DNA of 64,000 nt from an uncultured Sphingomonadaceae bacterium (GCA_947497315.1 CANMFX010000001.1:558001-622000), one strand, 5' to 3'; shown: positions 35,121-44,888, counted from the first letter of the stretch. Notes: generated by a model not told the origin, from the sequence alone. Program-made: numbers and translations.

Positions 35121-35891
35121 CTACTCGCGATAGCTGCCGCCACCGTCGACGGTAATGTCATTTGCAGTAGTGAAGCTGCTCGCATCACTGGCCAGCCAAA
35201 GCATCGCATCGGCGACTTCCGTGGCCAGTCCGACCCGGTTGATGGGATGGTTGCGGTTAAACACTTCCACCGCCTCATCATGCGATCCGGGATAGGCGGC
35301 GAGATAGCGTTGATACATCGGCGTATCAATCGCGCCGGGATGTACCGTGTTGACGCGGACCGGGTATTTCTCGGCGGCGCAGTGCAAGGCAAGGGATTTG
35401 CTTAGCGATGTCACCGCTGCCTTGCTGGCGCAATAGGCGGCAAATTGCGCGCCTGGCCGCATGGCCAGCATCGACCCGATATTGACAATGGTGCCGTCTT
35501 CGCCGCTTTCAATTATGGCGGGCAAGCCTACGCGGCAGCCATTGAACGTGCCGTGCAGGTTGATGTCGATGGTGCGGTTCCAGCTGTCGAGATCAACCTC
35601 GTCCACTGACCCGGGCTCGGAAATACCCGCGACGTTGAACAGGGTTGTGATCTTGCCGAATTTGGCCTTGGTCGCGGCCACTGCCGCCTCCCATTGGTCC
35701 AGATTACGGACGTCCAGCTCCACAGCTGCGGCGCGCTCGCCCAGAGCCTTTGCATGGGCCTCGGCTTTTTCCAGCTGGATATCGCCGAGCATGACAGACC
35801 CGCCTTCTTCGACAAACCGCTGCGCGGCTGTGCCGCCAATGCCTTCAGCGCCGCCGGAAATCAGCGCAACTTTCCCGTCCATCATCCCCAT
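35121..35891 (-). CDS. Short-chain dehydrogenase/reductase
   Basis: A 256-residue classical SDR with the cofactor motif SGGAEGIGG at 12-20 (Ser replaces the usual Thr), D60-V61 after the fourth strand, NVAGI at 86-90, and the catalytic S140, Y153 and K157 (YCASK). The acidic residue at the end of the second strand (LGDIQL) points to NAD over NADP. It is the last gene of a unit with P450, ABM and NTF2-like genes, so it may oxidise an alcohol formed by the P450. Steroid or terpenoid alcohols are typical for similar clusters, but the substrate is not shown here. Confidence 0.93.
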   Translation of the reverse strand: MGMMDGKVALISGGAEGIGGTAAQRFVEEGGSVMLGDIQLEKAEAHAKALGERAAAVELDVRNLDQWEAAVAATKAKFGKITTLFNVAGISEPGSVDEVDLDSWNRTIDINLHGTFNGCRVGLPAIIESGEDGTIVNIGSMLAMRPGAQFAAYCASKAAVTSLSKSLALHCAAEKYPVRVNTVHPGAIDTPMYQRYLAAYPGSHDEAVEVFNRNHPINRVGLATEVADAMLWLASDASSFTTANDITVDGGGSYRE

Positions 35892-35913
35892 AGTCTCTGC
35901 CCTTTATCTGTTA

Positions 35914-37161
35914 TCAGCGTTTGTCAAAAGTGAGCGGCAGATTGGTTAGTCCGCGCAGCATCATATTGGGCGGATAGGTCAGCTCCGCGCCTTCCTGTAT
36001 CCGGATATTGTCAATCCGCTTGGCAAATTGCTGGAATGATACCGTCATCTCCTTGCGCGACAGCATGTTGCCGACGCACATATGAATGCCCTTGCCAAAG
36101 GCGAGATGAGTGCGAGCGTTTTTGCGCTCGACATCAAATTTATTGGGGTTTTCAAACTGCTTGGGATCGCGATTGGCGGCATGATAGCGCATCATCACCA
36201 TCGCGCCCTTGGGCAGCATGACCCCGCCCAGTTCGGCATCCCTGTGCATGACCCGCCAGATACCCGATGATCCGCTGGACATGCGAAGCACCTCTTCGAC
36301 GGCATTGGGGATGAGCGAGGGGTCGTCCTGGATCTTCTGATATTGATCGGGGTTGGTGGCAAACAGACGCAACCCTTCACCCAGCGCTGCCGTTGTGGTC
36401 TCATTGCCTGCGACCATAAGCTGTTGAACAATGGAGAGCGATTCTGCATCGTCCAGCGGCCGTTCGCCATCCACCTGCGCATTGACCAGATCGGAGAGGA
36501 TATCGTTTTTCGCCTCTTTCCGCCGCGCATCCATATTGGCTTTGAGCGCGTGTTGATATTCGACCACTTCGCGCTCGGTTTCCAATTGCCGTTCCCGGGT
36601 CATCATGCCGGACAGTCTGTCGACAAAGGCATTGGTCCAGCGTTTGATCGTATCGGCATCCGCGACGTCGAGGCCCAGTTGCACGGCGATGGTGCGAACC
36701 GGCATGGGAATCGCATATTCTGCCATGAATTCGCATTCGCCCTTGTCGATAAAACCATCGATCAGCTCGTTTGACATGGCTCTGATGCTGTCTTCCAGCT
36801 TGTTCACCTTGGGCATGGAGAAAGCCAGGTTGACGAGCTTGCGAAAGCGGGTGTGCACGGGCTGATCGGCCGTCAGCAGCGTGTTGACCTGCGGCCATCC
36901 ATCTGCCTGAATGGCCTGAATTTCCTCATCATTGGCGAGCTCTTCGTCAGATTTTCCTCCAGAGAGCAATGCTGTAAAATTGTTGGAAAAATCATCCAGT
37001 CGGCCCACGGCTTCGGATATCAGATCATAGTCGAGGACAATATAAGCGCCACTGGCTTCGTCCAGGAACACAGGGCTTTTGGCGCGTTGCTCTTCATAAA
37101 AGTCAAATGGATCAACCAATATGTCTGGCTGAAATAGAGATTTTGAGACCGCTTCGTTCAT
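35914..37161 (-). CDS. Cytochrome P450
   Basis: A 415-residue soluble bacterial P450. The heme-binding loop FGKGIHMCVG contains the axial C362, the I-helix has AGNETT at 251-256 for oxygen activation, and the K-helix ExxR is E290-R293. No membrane anchor is present. It should need a ferredoxin and reductase, neither encoded nearby. The four-gene arrangement NTF2-like, ABM, P450, SDR with gaps of 14, 21 and 22 bases suggests one pathway that oxidises a hydrophobic substrate. P450s of this length in sphingomonads include terpene, fatty-acid and steroid hydroxylases; I cannot choose. Confidence 0.97.
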   Translation of the reverse strand: MNEAVSKSLFQPDILVDPFDFYEEQRAKSPVFLDEASGAYIVLDYDLISEAVGRLDDFSNNFTALLSGGKSDEELANDEEIQAIQADGWPQVNTLLTADQPVHTRFRKLVNLAFSMPKVNKLEDSIRAMSNELIDGFIDKGECEFMAEYAIPMPVRTIAVQLGLDVADADTIKRWTNAFVDRLSGMMTRERQLETEREVVEYQHALKANMDARRKEAKNDILSDLVNAQVDGERPLDDAESLSIVQQLMVAGNETTTAALGEGLRLFATNPDQYQKIQDDPSLIPNAVEEVLRMSSGSSGIWRVMHRDAELGGVMLPKGAMVMMRYHAANRDPKQFENPNKFDVERKNARTHLAFGKGIHMCVGNMLSRKEMTVSFQQFAKRIDNIRIQEGAELTYPPNMMLRGLTNLPLTFDKR

Positions 37162-37182
37162 GTTTTCATTCCTGTTGGGGGT

Positions 37183-37524
37183 TCAGTCAAAGGCGGACGT
37201 TGGTACGCCTTCTGTGTTGTAAACCGGGCCCTCTGCGTCCACGCGATATTTTGCACTAACCGCGTTGGTGAGGCCGAATTTCCCGATATGAGCAAGCATG
37301 CTGGCATAATGGACATCCTTGAAATGCTGCGCGAGAGCGTCTTCGTCGGTCCATTCCTCAAACACTTCAATTCGCGATGGATTGTTAAGGTCTGCGCACC
37401 AGCTATAGCATAGGCAGCCTTCCTGACTCAGCGCGCCATCAATATAAGGCTGCGCCGTTTTCAAACATTCTTCCCGTGTTGCCGGATCCACATCAATATG
37501 CGCCGCGATTACGATTTTAGCCAT
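37183..37524 (-). CDS. Antibiotic biosynthesis monooxygenase (ABM) domain protein
   Basis: A 113-residue protein with the ferredoxin-like ABM fold: AKIVIAAHIDVDPATREEC, then GCLCYSWCADLNNPSRIEVFE, then WTDEDALAQHFKDVHYA with the typical H-F-x-x-xH pattern. Such proteins act as cofactor-free oxygenases or as binding partners in small-molecule pathways. The start at 37524 follows AGGGGGAATTGAG; earlier in-frame starts run into the NTF2-like gene. It is the second gene of the P450 unit. Confidence 0.88.
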   Translation of the reverse strand: MAKIVIAAHIDVDPATREECLKTAQPYIDGALSQEGCLCYSWCADLNNPSRIEVFEEWTDEDALAQHFKDVHYASMLAHIGKFGLTNAVSAKYRVDAEGPVYNTEGVPTSAFD

Positions 37525-37538
37525 TTTCTCAATTCCCC

Positions 37539-37949
37539 CTAAAGCTTTTGTCCGCCCAGTTGAGCGACGACATTGAATATGCGTTTTTTGTAGAGCCACT
37601 GGCCATCAATCTTGACGAACTCGTCATCATAGCGGCCACCGGCAATTCGGGGCTCTCCCTTTTCAACCAATATTTCATGGGTTTGATAGCGGCCGGTGGC
37701 GGTGTCACCAGTGATTTCAAGACTGCCCGGTATGCCCAAGAAGCTGACGGCATCAAACTGGCTCATCGCGCCATTCCACAGATTGACGATATTCTCGCGC
37801 CCGACGACTTCGGTGCCCATTAGCGACCAGACGGCGTCTTCCGTCCAAAGCGCCCCCCAGTCATCGGGGTCAGTGCGCAATACTGCATCACAATAAGCGT
37901 CGTGTAATTCCCGGATTGCCAGCCGTTCTTCTATCGGTCCTGAAAACAT
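37539..37949 (-). CDS. NTF2/SnoaL-like protein
   Basis: A 136-residue single-domain protein with the NTF2-like cone fold: EERLAIRELHDAYCDAVLR, then DWGALWTEDAVWSL, then ISGDTATGRYQTHEILVE-like beta strands and FVKIDGQWLYKKRIF. The family covers polyketide cyclases, dehydratases, isomerases and ring-hydroxylating beta subunits. It is the first gene of the unit; AGAGGAGAGGA lies just upstream of the ATG. It lies 85 bases after the murA stop on the same strand, so read-through from murA is possible. Confidence 0.88.
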   Translation of the reverse strand: MFSGPIEERLAIRELHDAYCDAVLRTDPDDWGALWTEDAVWSLMGTEVVGRENIVNLWNGAMSQFDAVSFLGIPGSLEITGDTATGRYQTHEILVEKGEPRIAGGRYDDEFVKIDGQWLYKKRIFNVVAQLGGQKL

Positions 37950-38034
37950 GGACTCATCCTCTCCTCTTTATGGGAGAGATTACACGGTAAAAGCGCCAGA
38001 CATGCAAGCTGCCATAAGTGCTAGGAAATTGGGG

Positions 38035-39318
38035 CTAGTCGCCGCTGATGCGTTCGATGTCCGCGCCGACGGCCGCCAGCTTTTCTTCCAGCCGTTCATA
38101 ACCGCGATCAAGATGATAGATGCGCTGCAACTGCGTTTCACCTTCCGCTGCGAGTGCCGCGATCACCAAGCTCATCGACGCCCGCAGGTCTGTCGCCATA
38201 ACCGGCGCACCAGTCATTTTGGTCACTCCGCGGACCACGGCGGTGCGGCCCTTGGTCTCGATATCCGCGCCCATCCGGTTGAGTTCGGGGACGTGCATGT
38301 AGCGGTTTTCAAAAATCGTCTCGGTCAGGACGCTGGCGCCATCGGCCATGCAAAGCATCGCCATCAACTGCGCCTGCATATCGGTGGCAAGGCCAGGATA
38401 GGGGGCGGTTTCCAGGGTGAGCGGTTTCAGCGTACCGTTGGCCGCGACCTTGATGCCCTTGTTATACGGTTCGATATGTAATCCAGCTTCGGTCAAAGCG
38501 GCCAGTGTTGCTTCCATCTCATCTGCCTTGGCGCCAATCAGATCAACCTCTCCGCCGGTAATGCCAACCGCACAGGCGTAGCTGCCCGCTTCAATGCGAT
38601 CCGCCATGACGCGGTAGGTACAGCCATGCAGGCGCGTCACGCCATGGATGATGAGGTCAGACGATCCGATTCCCTCAATTTCCGCGCCCATCGCTACCAA
38701 CATATTGCACAGGTCGACAATCTCCGGTTCCCGCGCCGCGTTTTTCAGGCGGCTGGTGCCATTGGCCTGAACCGCGGCCATCAGAGCGTTTTCCGTCGCT
38801 CCCACGGAAACGACCGGGAAGGTAAACTCGCCGCCCGGCAGGCCGCCATCCGGCTGACGCGCGGTAACGTAGCCGCTGGTTGTTTCGATCACAGCGCCGA
38901 GTGCTTCAATTGCTTTAAGGTGCAGGTCAATTGGCCGGTTGCCAATCGCACAGCCACCGGGCAGCGACACCCGGCATTCACCAGCACGGGCCAGCAAAGG
39001 CCCAAGCACAAGGATGGAAGCGCGCATCTTGCGCACAATGTCATAGGGCGCTTCGGTCGAAGTAATCTTGCCGGCTTTTAGCGTCATTACCCTGCCGAAA
39101 TCTTCCGGCCGCGCGCCTTCAATGGTGGTGGATACGCCAAGCTGGTTCAGCAAATGGCCGAAACTATCCACATCAGCGAGCCGTGGCAGATTGCGCAAAG
39201 TGACCGGCTCGTCGGTGAGCAGCGCACAGGGCAACAGCGTCAAAGCGCTGTTTTTTGCGCCGGAAATTGGAATGATGCCAGACAGCTTTTTGCCGCCGCG
39301 TATTGAGATAATATCCAT
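38035..39318 (-). CDS. murA: UDP-N-acetylglucosamine 1-carboxyvinyltransferase
   Basis: A 427-residue MurA that adds enolpyruvate to UDP-GlcNAc, the first committed step of peptidoglycan synthesis. It begins [20 protein letters not shown] and has the active-site cysteine C123 in [16 protein letters not shown], which makes it fosfomycin-sensitive in principle, and the late segment [20 protein letters not shown]. Standard length. It is transcribed in the same direction as the downstream P450 unit but is not clearly part of it. Confidence 0.97.
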   Translation of the reverse strand: MDIISIRGGKKLSGIIPISGAKNSALTLLPCALLTDEPVTLRNLPRLADVDSFGHLLNQLGVSTTIEGARPEDFGRVMTLKAGKITSTEAPYDIVRKMRASILVLGPLLARAGECRVSLPGGCAIGNRPIDLHLKAIEALGAVIETTSGYVTARQPDGGLPGGEFTFPVVSVGATENALMAAVQANGTSRLKNAAREPEIVDLCNMLVAMGAEIEGIGSSDLIIHGVTRLHGCTYRVMADRIEAGSYACAVGITGGEVDLIGAKADEMEATLAALTEAGLHIEPYNKGIKVAANGTLKPLTLETAPYPGLATDMQAQLMAMLCMADGASVLTETIFENRYMHVPELNRMGADIETKGRTAVVRGVTKMTGAPVMATDLRASMSLVIAALAAEGETQLQRIYHLDRGYERLEEKLAAVGADIERISGD

Positions 39319-39407
39319 CGCGATGGTTTAGCGAAAATGCTCCACCTTGCAAGTGGTTGGGCAAGCCGAAGCGTCTTCCGCAGATGTAATTTTACAAAGG
39401 CGCAGGA

Positions 39408-40265
39408 TTAATGATCAAAACCGGGATTGGTCCGGTTCAATTTGCGCATCAGGCCCGGCCAGATCAGATTGTCGCCCAGGCCAGGCATGAAGGCCGGTGC
39501 GGTTTGCTGATGTACGCGCTGACCCATATCTTCCGGTTCCTCGTGCAGATGTTCTGCGCCGCCCACGGCTTGTGCCAGAATTTGAGTCTTGCAGGCATTT
39601 TCAAGGAAATACATGCGCAGGAAAGCCAATGCACAATTTTTGCCAACAGTCAGCGTGCCGTGATTGCGCAGAATCAGCAGGTTCTTCTCGCCCACATCCG
39701 CAATCAGACGCTCGCGCTCATCAAGGTCCAGCGCAATGCCCTCATAATCATGATAAGCGAGATCCTCATGCACTTGCATCGAAAATTGCGTGTAGCGGCG
39801 CAGCCCCTCTTTCTGCACCGACACTGCGATTCCATAAGGTGTATGGACATGGATAACGCAACCCGCATCTTCGCGGGCGCTGTGCACCGCACTGTGGATG
39901 GTGAAACCGGCGGGATTTATGAAATAAGGTGTGTCCTGCTTGATATTGCCTTCAAGGTCGATCTTGACCAGCGAGCTTGCAGTCATCTCGTCAAACATCA
40001 CGCCATAAGGATTGATGAGAAAGCGTTCTTCGCCATCCTCGTCAGGTAGGCGCGCGGAAATATGAGTGAAGACCAGATCGGTCCAGGCATGCATCGCACA
40101 AAGCCGATAGGTTGCCGCAAGATCACAGCGTAATTTCCATTCAGCGTCAGAGACTTTCCCTTCCAGCCGGTCAATGGTCGCAGGGTCAGGAATGTTAAAA
40201 CCGGCATCAACCTGCATTGCGCTGCCTGCGTCCTTTTCGGGAGCGTCTTTTACTGCGGTGGCCAT
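39408..40265 (-). CDS. Class II aldolase/adducin-family protein
   Basis: A 285-residue class II aldolase-like protein. Zinc ligands are in VIHVHTPYGIAV (H-x-H) and a third histidine in LILRNHGTLTVG; FTHISARLPDEDGEERFLIN and GVMFDEMTASSLVKID are typical of the family, with a phosphate-binding region less evident. Members cleave or epimerise sugar phosphates, or act on other small acids; several relatives are annotated as hypothetical adducin-like. The ATG at 40265 with AGGAG upstream is chosen over a start at 40322. It is divergent from an acetyltransferase gene. Confidence 0.9.
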   Translation of the reverse strand: MATAVKDAPEKDAGSAMQVDAGFNIPDPATIDRLEGKVSDAEWKLRCDLAATYRLCAMHAWTDLVFTHISARLPDEDGEERFLINPYGVMFDEMTASSLVKIDLEGNIKQDTPYFINPAGFTIHSAVHSAREDAGCVIHVHTPYGIAVSVQKEGLRRYTQFSMQVHEDLAYHDYEGIALDLDERERLIADVGEKNLLILRNHGTLTVGKNCALAFLRMYFLENACKTQILAQAVGGAEHLHEEPEDMGQRVHQQTAPAFMPGLGDNLIWPGLMRKLNRTNPGFDH

Positions 40266-40464
40266 CACTATCTCTCCTTGTAGAATCGTTTCCGTCTGTT
40301 GTCCCGATAATGGCATAATCATGACCGCCTAGGACAGCTTTTTTTATCTCGAAGCAGTCTTGGCATTGATTTCAACAGGTGCTTTCTCAATTCGACAATC
40401 CTGTCCACGCCTCTGAAAATTTGATAAGCGTGATGATATTCTTTCCCCTGCAAAAAGGCGGCCT

Positions 40465-41079
40465 ATGCCAGAGCAACATGAGAACGCACCCGAACTTCCC
40501 TGTTCCATTGTGACAGAGCTGCGTTCCGGCATGAAGGTTTGTCTGCGCCCGATTCACCCTTCTGATCAGGGTAAGATTGAGCGCGGTATCATGGAATTAT
40601 CCGATCGCTCGCGCTATTTGCGCTTCTTCTCCAGCTTTAAAATTGCCCCTGCGTCTGTGGTCGAGAAGCTATCGGCCGTAGACGGCGTTAATCATATTGC
40701 CTGGGGCGTGGTCAATCTGGATGCGGATGATCATCCGCCCATTGCAGCGGCCCATGCGATCCGAAGTACCGCTGACCCGGCAAGGGGGGAGTTCGCGATC
40801 GCGGTGCTCGATGAATATCAAAGCAAAGGTGTGTCACGGGTTTTGATCGCCGCATTGTTCAGCAACTGCCTGGAACAGGGGTTAAGCAAGCTGGATATTG
40901 CGGTGTTGCGTGAAAATAGAAAAGCCGTTGGCCTGATTGCTGCACTTGGCGCCGAGATGACGAGTAGCCAAGATGCGATTGCCTATTATAGCCTTGATCT
41001 GCAGAGCGCTTTAGATGCCTTGCGGGCGATGAAAAAGCCGAAGGGTTTACGCAATATATGGGCCGCTTTTGACTGTTAG
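40465..41079 (+). CDS. GNAT-family acetyltransferase
   Basis: A 204-residue protein with the acetyltransferase core EFAIAVLDEYQSKGVSRVLI, and the start VTELRSGMKVCLRPIHPSDQ that is common in proteins of the Pat/AcuA-like group (acetyltransferase domain preceded by a short N-terminal strand). The pattern SDRSRYLRFFSSFK also occurs in protein lysine acetyltransferases without the large NDP-CoA domain. Substrate unknown. The ATG follows AAAAAGGCGGCCT. It is divergent from the aldolase gene and ends 37 bases before the convergent S9 peptidase stop. Confidence 0.88.
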   Translation: MPEQHENAPELPCSIVTELRSGMKVCLRPIHPSDQGKIERGIMELSDRSRYLRFFSSFKIAPASVVEKLSAVDGVNHIAWGVVNLDADDHPPIAAAHAIRSTADPARGEFAIAVLDEYQSKGVSRVLIAALFSNCLEQGLSKLDIAVLRENRKAVGLIAALGAEMTSSQDAIAYYSLDLQSALDALRAMKKPKGLRNIWAAFDC

Positions 41080-41115
41080 GTGATGTTGCTGACGCCGATT
41101 TTCGCGCCACCGCCT

Positions 41116-43227
41116 TCAGGGGGCGCTGAGATCCAAGTTCGCCGCATCCCTGTCACCGAACAGATAAGCATCGAACCAGCGGGCATTATGTTCCATCGCG
41201 GCCATTCTTTCTTTGGGTCGTGATATGACGTGACCTGTATCTTCATAGATAACCAGTTCGGTTTCGACGCCAGCGTCCTTCAGTCCGCGAAACAATTTCA
41301 TGCCATTGGCAAAGGGTACGCGCCCATCATCGCGGCCATGTTGGATGAGCGTCGGCGTAACTGCATTCTTGATTGATCCCATGGCTCCCGTCGTTTCGTA
41401 AATGTCCGGATCATCCCATGGTGTTGCTTCCAGATAAGCGAGGGGGCTCGTCGGTTGGTCGCTCAGAGCATAATATGTGGCATAGTCGGTGATACCGGCG
41501 CCAACGGAAAAGGCTTTGTAGCGGGTCGTCCGGGTGGCGAGACCAGCGGTCACCGTGCCGCCCGCGCTCCAACCCATAGCGCCCAGCTTATCCGGGTCAG
41601 CTATTCCGGTTTTAATCAGGTGATCGATCCCGGATTCGACATCTATCGTATAGCCAATGCCCATGGAGCGCACGTTGGCTGCCATGAGTTCGTCCGTATA
41701 GCTGCCCGACCCGCGATAATTAGGTTCAAAAATCGCGGCCCCTTTGCGCAGCCAATATTCCGTCGGGTAAACCTCATCCGGCATGCGCCGTGGGCGGGAG
41801 GTTGCTGACGGACCGCCATGCGCGATGATGAGCAACGGCATGGGCCCGTCCATCCGGTTTTCCGGTGCGGGCAGGGTCAGCACGCCTTCTAAATCCAGCC
41901 CGTCCGGCGTGGTCCACTGAACCAGACGCACTTCGGTGTCCGGCCATTCGGCAATCGCCTGACTGAATTGAGTAAGACGCTTTTCGTCAGTATATCCGGT
42001 CGCGGTCACTTTGCGGGTGTAAATCTCCTTCGCACGCTCACCATCCACCGCGCCAAAAGCAACAGTTTTGCCGTCAGCGGTGAAGGAATATCCCTCTACC
42101 CGGCCGCGACCAGCGGTCAAATTGGTGACGTCTCGCGAATCCAAGTCCATGCGGTACAGATTGCTTTCGACCCGATAGTGCGACATGAAAAACATCGAGT
42201 TACCTTGCCAGCCAATAATATTGGCATCATTATATTTATCGGTCGTATCACTGATCTGTTCGATCTTTCCGCCTTCAATCGGCGTCAGGCCCATCCAATA
42301 TTGACGGGTATAGTAGTAAGGCGGCTCGCCCATATGGAATGCCACGGTTTTTCCATCCGGTGAGACTTTGGGGTCGAGATCCATGCCAGGACGGCGAACA
42401 ACAGGGCGCTGCTTGGCGGTCGCGATATTGACCGCGGAAATATCCTGCGTCCCCAGATCATAGGGCGATCCGCTTTTGGCATGATCAAACAGGATTTCCT
42501 TGCTATCGGGCGTGAACGTAAAGCTGCCACCGAAGAAACTGCCAATGGTAAAGGCTGTGCCCCCCGTCAGCCGCCGTAATGGTGCCTCTGTGGCCGCATG
42601 TTCGGAGCGTTCGGTAACCGGAGCATTCGTGCTTTGGGCCTTTGCCAGGTCGAGCAACCAAAGATGATCGCGGCCAGAATAATCGTCGGCAAATGCGAAA
42701 TTACCATAAGCTTTTTCGACCTGCGCTTTGGATTTTGCCGGTCGCTCGCTCAGTTTCAAAGCCATGTAGCGGCCATCGGGCGACCAGATATAGGAATTGA
42801 TTCCACCCGGCAGAGCCGTGATCTGCCGGACGTTGCTGCCGTCCCGGTTCATCAAGAAAATCTGTGTGCCGATATCGGTGTTGGCTTGGTAGGAAATCTG
42901 CTGGCCATCGGGGGACCAAGCAATGTCGCCGGACGATCCATCGGCATTGTTGGTCAACTGAACCATCTTACCATTTTCTATGAGATGAATTTCCCGATCA
43001 TAGCGATTTTTCTCCCAATCTGCGGTGCGGATGGTGAAGGCGACTGCTTTGCCGTCCGGGGATATTACTGGCGAACCGGGCGTTTCGATGGACACGATAC
43101 ATTCCAGCAGGCCATCGCTGCATCGGTTCTCAGTAGCGGACGGTGAAGGAATATCGACGGCGTATGCAGGTATGGCCGCTGTGCACAGCATGAAGGTGGC
43201 GCAGAAGAGGGAAAGGGAACGATTCAT
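41116..43227 (-). CDS. Exported S9-family prolyl oligopeptidase-like peptidase
   Basis: About 703 residues. A signal peptide (FMLCTAAIPAYA) precedes a WD40/TolB-type beta-propeller with repeated WSPDG-like units (IAWSPDGQQISY, YIWSPDGRYMAL) and a C-terminal alpha/beta-hydrolase domain with the nucleophile in GWSAGG near residue 548, the acid in HGRDDGRVPF, and the catalytic histidine in DTGHVI. These enzymes cleave short peptides, often acyl-aminoacyl or dipeptidyl ends, in the periplasm. The ATG at 43227 precedes the signal peptide; the frame is open upstream to 43326. It is divergent from an Lrp-type regulator. Confidence 0.94.
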   Translation of the reverse strand: MNRSLSLFCATFMLCTAAIPAYAVDIPSPSATENRCSDGLLECIVSIETPGSPVISPDGKAVAFTIRTADWEKNRYDREIHLIENGKMVQLTNNADGSSGDIAWSPDGQQISYQANTDIGTQIFLMNRDGSNVRQITALPGGINSYIWSPDGRYMALKLSERPAKSKAQVEKAYGNFAFADDYSGRDHLWLLDLAKAQSTNAPVTERSEHAATEAPLRRLTGGTAFTIGSFFGGSFTFTPDSKEILFDHAKSGSPYDLGTQDISAVNIATAKQRPVVRRPGMDLDPKVSPDGKTVAFHMGEPPYYYTRQYWMGLTPIEGGKIEQISDTTDKYNDANIIGWQGNSMFFMSHYRVESNLYRMDLDSRDVTNLTAGRGRVEGYSFTADGKTVAFGAVDGERAKEIYTRKVTATGYTDEKRLTQFSQAIAEWPDTEVRLVQWTTPDGLDLEGVLTLPAPENRMDGPMPLLIIAHGGPSATSRPRRMPDEVYPTEYWLRKGAAIFEPNYRGSGSYTDELMAANVRSMGIGYTIDVESGIDHLIKTGIADPDKLGAMGWSAGGTVTAGLATRTTRYKAFSVGAGITDYATYYALSDQPTSPLAYLEATPWDDPDIYETTGAMGSIKNAVTPTLIQHGRDDGRVPFANGMKLFRGLKDAGVETELVIYEDTGHVISRPKERMAAMEHNARWFDAYLFGDRDAANLDLSAP

Positions 43228-43374
43228 TATGGGGACCTTTTGAATGATGGGGGATTGATTCAAAAAAAGGGGAGAGTTGAGGTTGAAGCGGTCTTGATTT
43301 AGCAGTGATTTCCCACTTATTCTCACCTTTTATCGTTGCAGATTCGACGTAAATATGTGTCAGGAGCAATAATA

Positions 43375-43854
43375 ATGGCGAAAAACGCAATAGCGAAAAT
43401 TTCCGACCTCGATGGTTTCGATCGGCAGATTCTTGAAATCATCCAGCATGATAATCAACGGACCCATGCGGATATTGGAGAAACGGTAGGGCTGTCGGCC
43501 TCGGCGGTGAGGCGGCGGCTGAAACTGCTGCGTGACAGTGGTTTCATCGAAAAAGACGTGGCGGTGTTACGCACTGGCGATATCGGCGTTCGTCTGGTTG
43601 TCCTCGTTTCCTTCCAGAATGAAAGTATTGAGGCTTTTGATGCTTTTGACGAGCAGATCCGCTCGACGCCGGAAATTCTGCAGGGTTATCACATTTCAGG
43701 CCCGGTCGACTATTGCCTGATCGTGCAGGGGCCGAGTCTGGAATGGTATGAGGATTGGGGCAAACAGACCTTCATGAGCAACCCCGCAATAAGGCGCTAT
43801 GACAGCCATGTTGTCTGGTCCTGCAAAAAATTCGAGACAGCGATACCATTGTAG
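43375..43854 (+). CDS. Lrp/AsnC-family transcriptional regulator
   Basis: A 159-residue regulator with the N-terminal winged helix (LDGFDRQILEIIQHDNQRTHADIGE, quoted in two parts: LDGFDRQILEIIQHD and NQRTHADIGE) and recognition helix LSASAVRRRLKLL, followed by the C-terminal RAM effector domain (VSFQNESIEAFDAFDEQI, then GYHISGPVDYCLIVQG). Effectors are usually amino acids. It is divergent from the exported S9 peptidase, with 147 bases between the starts, so it probably controls that gene. The ATG at 43375 is preferred over one at 43336. Confidence 0.92.
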   Translation: MAKNAIAKISDLDGFDRQILEIIQHDNQRTHADIGETVGLSASAVRRRLKLLRDSGFIEKDVAVLRTGDIGVRLVVLVSFQNESIEAFDAFDEQIRSTPEILQGYHISGPVDYCLIVQGPSLEWYEDWGKQTFMSNPAIRRYDSHVVWSCKKFETAIPL

Positions 43855-43889
43855 GATGTCGCAGCTGACGCAAATTGTCTGGGTCGTGA

Positions 43890-44885
43890 TTAGTCCCTGA
43901 GCAATCCCAAGGCGGCATAGGTCTTGTCCACCGTCGGTTGTGCCAGAGCCTGCGCACGTTCCGCGCCATCACGCAGGATCGCATCAATCGTGCTTTTATC
44001 CTCGCGCAATTCTTCATATCGATCACGGATCGGCGAGAGTTTGGATACGGCGAGGTCGGCCAAGGCTGGTTTGAATGCGCCAAAGCCCTGTCCGGCGTGT
44101 TGGTCCAGCACTGCTTGTGGGCTGCTGTCTTCCAATGCAGCATAGATGCCGACCAGATTTGTTGCCTCTGCGCGCGCCTCCATGTCTTCCAGTTTGCCGG
44201 GTAATGGATCGGCGTCGGTGCGCGCCTTTTTGATCTTCTTGGCAATGGTATCGTCATCATCGGTCATGTTGATCCGGCTCAAATCCGACGGATCGGATTT
44301 ACTCATTTTCGCTGCGCCATCGCGCAGTGACATGATCCTTGCTGCCGTTGCACCGATATATGGTTCGGGCAGAGTGAAAACCTCCTGACCGGTATCATTG
44401 TTGAACTTGGCCGCAATATCGCGCGCCAGCTCGAGATGTTGTTTCTGGTCTTCGCCAACAGGAACATGGGTGGCCTGATAGATCAGGACATCGGCTGCCT
44501 GCAGCACGGGATAGCCATAGAGCCCCAGGCTTGAGCGCTGTTTATGTTTACCCGATTTTTCTTTGAATTGCGTCATCCGGTCCAGCCATCCCATTGGGGT
44601 GTTGCAGATCAGCATCCAGGCGAGCTCGGCATGCTGTGGTACCCGGGCCTGGTTGAACAAGATCGACTTTTTGGTATCGACGCCCGCAGCGACGAGGGCT
44701 GCCACCATGTTCCGGCAGTTATCAGACAATTCTGCCGGATCATTGGGGACCGTAATCGCATGCAGGTCAGCGAGAAAAAACAGGCATTCGGATTCTTCTT
44801 GCAGCTTCACCCAGTTTTTGATCGCGCCCAGATAATTGCCGAGATGGAGATTACCTGTGGGCTGAATGCCCGAAACCGTACGCAT
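43890..44885 (-). CDS. trpS: Tryptophanyl-tRNA synthetase
   Basis: A 331-residue class I synthetase with the HIGH-like motif in PTGNLHLGNYLG and the KMSKS motif in AAKMSKSDPSD near residue 197. It charges tRNA-Trp. It starts three bases after the murJ stop, so trpS is transcribed with secB and murJ. The end of the protein (ALAQPTVDKTYAALGLLRD) is typical of alphaproteobacteria. Confidence 0.97.
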   Translation of the reverse strand: MRTVSGIQPTGNLHLGNYLGAIKNWVKLQEESECLFFLADLHAITVPNDPAELSDNCRNMVAALVAAGVDTKKSILFNQARVPQHAELAWMLICNTPMGWLDRMTQFKEKSGKHKQRSSLGLYGYPVLQAADVLIYQATHVPVGEDQKQHLELARDIAAKFNNDTGQEVFTLPEPYIGATAARIMSLRDGAAKMSKSDPSDLSRINMTDDDDTIAKKIKKARTDADPLPGKLEDMEARAEATNLVGIYAALEDSSPQAVLDQHAGQGFGAFKPALADLAVSKLSPIRDRYEELREDKSTIDAILRDGAERAQALAQPTVDKTYAALGLLRD

Positions 44886-44888
44886 GGT

